From: an uncultured Desulfovibrio sp.
Lineage (GTDB): Bacteria; Desulfobacterota; Desulfovibrionia; Desulfovibrionales; Desulfovibrionaceae
Reading direction: 5' to 3'
Length of the DNA: 64,000 nucleotides
Assembly: GCA_913063155.1 (NCBI GenBank)
Contig: CAJXYU010000003.1
Span: 310,001-374,000 of the forward strand
The notes under the pieces were generated by a model. It was not told the DNA's origin. It ran no database searches and saw nothing but the letters and a program-made list of their open reading frames with translations. The position numbers and the translations under genes were made by a program. Positions within the stretch are counted from its first letter, which is position 1. Each line of letters starts with the position of its first letter. Of this stretch, positions 63,119 to 64,000 are shown piece by piece.

Positions 63119-64000
63119 ATGAAGCGTTTTTTGCTGATCCTTATGGTCATAATCGGAATATTGAGCGCAGGGATCGCGTCGGCGGCGCAAAAAAAAGTGC
63201 TCGTCATCCACAGTTATCACACTGGCTTGCCCTGGGTCGAACAGTGCAACCACGGAATAACCAGTACACTTTCCGGCATTTCCGAACTGAAATACATCTA
63301 TCTCGACACCAAAAGAATCCCCGGCTCCAAATTCCAGGAAAAGGCGGATGCGGCGATGGCGGTCTTCAGGAAATTCAAGCCGGAGGTCGTCATGCTCGGC
63401 GACGACAATGCTCTGAAGCTGCTGGGATCCCGCATTGCCGAAAGCGGAACGCCGATCGTCTTTTTCGGCATCAACAACAATCCCCGGAAGTATTTCGGCA
63501 CGATCCCCGACAATGTCACCGGCGTACTCGAAAGAGTCCCGCTCTTTCCCTGGATCCGCCTTCTGAAGGAAATCATTCCGTCCGCCGAGAAAGCGCTTGT
63601 GCTCATGGACGACAGCCCCACGGCACAGGCGATCATCGATGTCACTTTCGGGGACAGGAAAAATGTTTTTCTGGAAGGAGTGTCCGTCGGCTACAGCGTG
63701 GCCTCGGACTGGGCACAGTGGCGGCAGATCGTCTTGAAAACGGATTCCTACGACTTCATCACCATACCGGTATTCCATGCACTGAAGGGCGCAGCCGGCG
63801 AACATACCCCCGCCCTGGAAGTGATCCGTTGGACCTCGGCCCACAGCCCTGTCCCGGTATTCGCATACCAGGACTACGCCGTCAGCGATGACGGAGCGGC
63901 CGGTTCCTACGTCATCTACGGGGAAGCACATGGCCGACTTGCCGCGCAAATGGTCAGAACCGTCCTTGAAACGGGCCCCTCCCACATGCCTCCGATGGAA
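63119..64000 (+). CDS. ABC-type periplasmic substrate-binding protein, truncated by the window
   Basis: 294 residues without a stop; the gene runs off the right edge and is missing from the ORF track. ATG 63119 starts a signal peptide (MKRFLLILMVIIGILSAG) followed by KKVLVIHSYHTGLPWVEQCN and VVMLGDDNALKLLGSRIAES, the ABC_sub_bind (PF04392-like) fold. In this bacterial group such domains often precede sensor kinase modules, so the visible part may be either a solute-binding protein or the sensor end of a larger kinase. The following gene is not visible. Confidence 0.75.
   Translation, partial: MKRFLLILMVIIGILSAGIASAAQKKVLVIHSYHTGLPWVEQCNHGITSTLSGISELKYIYLDTKRIPGSKFQEKADAAMAVFRKFKPEVVMLGDDNALKLLGSRIAESGTPIVFFGINNNPRKYFGTIPDNVTGVLERVPLFPWIRLLKEIIPSAEKALVLMDDSPTAQAIIDVTFGDRKNVFLEGVSVGYSVASDWAQWRQIVLKTDSYDFITIPVFHALKGAAGEHTPALEVIRWTSAHSPVPVFAYQDYAVSDDGAAGSYVIYGEAHGRLAAQMVRTVLETGPSHMPPME

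Overview
The window looks like chromosomal DNA of a GC-rich (roughly 60%) Desulfovibrionaceae-type sulfate-reducing bacterium, probably Desulfovibrio or Pseudodesulfovibrio-like. The reasons are the protein families present: a c-type-heme chemoreceptor of the DcrA kind, a periplasmic tetraheme cytochrome, DUF169 and DUF1847 proteins, CII-like regulators, a short QueF, the recA-alaS and rplM-rpsI pairs, and many membrane sensors. No rRNA, tRNA, CRISPR array, transposase or integrase was seen. The genus is an inference; no database was searched.

Layout. 0-8 kb: the end of a GT2 glycosyltransferase, a flavin-binding PNPOx protein, a tight operon (threonine aldolase, LOG, DUF1847, DJ-1), an exported FmdE-like protein, a sirtuin, isocitrate dehydrogenase and a LysE exporter. 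8-12.7 kb: a chemoreceptor (MCP), a probable structured RNA, and glnS. 12.7-15.1 kb: a lower-GC redox cassette (ArsR, small thioredoxin, DGC protein, exported thioredoxin, CcdA) with operator-like repeats. 15.3-17.1 kb: a Cys-rich hypothetical protein, then queF divergent from a queuosine-precursor transporter. 17.2-20.6 kb: a tetraheme cytochrome plus heme-MCP operon, divergent from a TetR gene with two palindromic operators. 20.6-30.1 kb: a second structured RNA candidate, a TGCGACA operator array, a sigma-54 promoter, and a phosphorelay cluster (Cache lipoprotein, hybrid kinase, HPt, REC-PAS-PAS, hybrid kinase with HPt) bracketed by two paralogous CII-like regulators. 30-38 kb: class II aldolase, a DUF4139 protein, a trehalose-phosphatase-like HAD and a beta-phosphoglucomutase/GH65 fusion. 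38-46 kb: an S24 repressor and a zinc-ribbon peptide that may share an operator, RNase R, LpxK, BI-1, YccF, a Na+/Ca2+ exchanger and a PP-loop thiolase. 46-51 kb: a second MCP group, an XRE-cupin regulator, a secreted transglutaminase and a NIPSNAP protein. 51-60.9 kb: recA, alaS, an acyltransferase, rplM-rpsI, a radical SAM protein and a DUF169 protein. 60.9-64 kb: another MCP and a truncated ABC-type periplasmic binding protein.

How it fits together. The core genes are ordinary. The interest is in sensing: four MCPs without any che genes nearby, two of them with CheR/CheB-type C-terminal pentapeptides and one with a heme site next to its own multiheme cytochrome, plus a self-contained phosphorelay whose upstream regulator seems to be sigma-54 dependent. 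The best candidates for something undescribed are the CII-like/sigma-54/phosphorelay block with its neighbouring structured RNA (20.6-30.1 kb), the tetraheme/heme-MCP pair (17.2-19.7 kb), the ArsR-thioredoxin-DGC-CcdA cassette (12.8-15.1 kb), and the minus-strand RNA at 10.5 kb.
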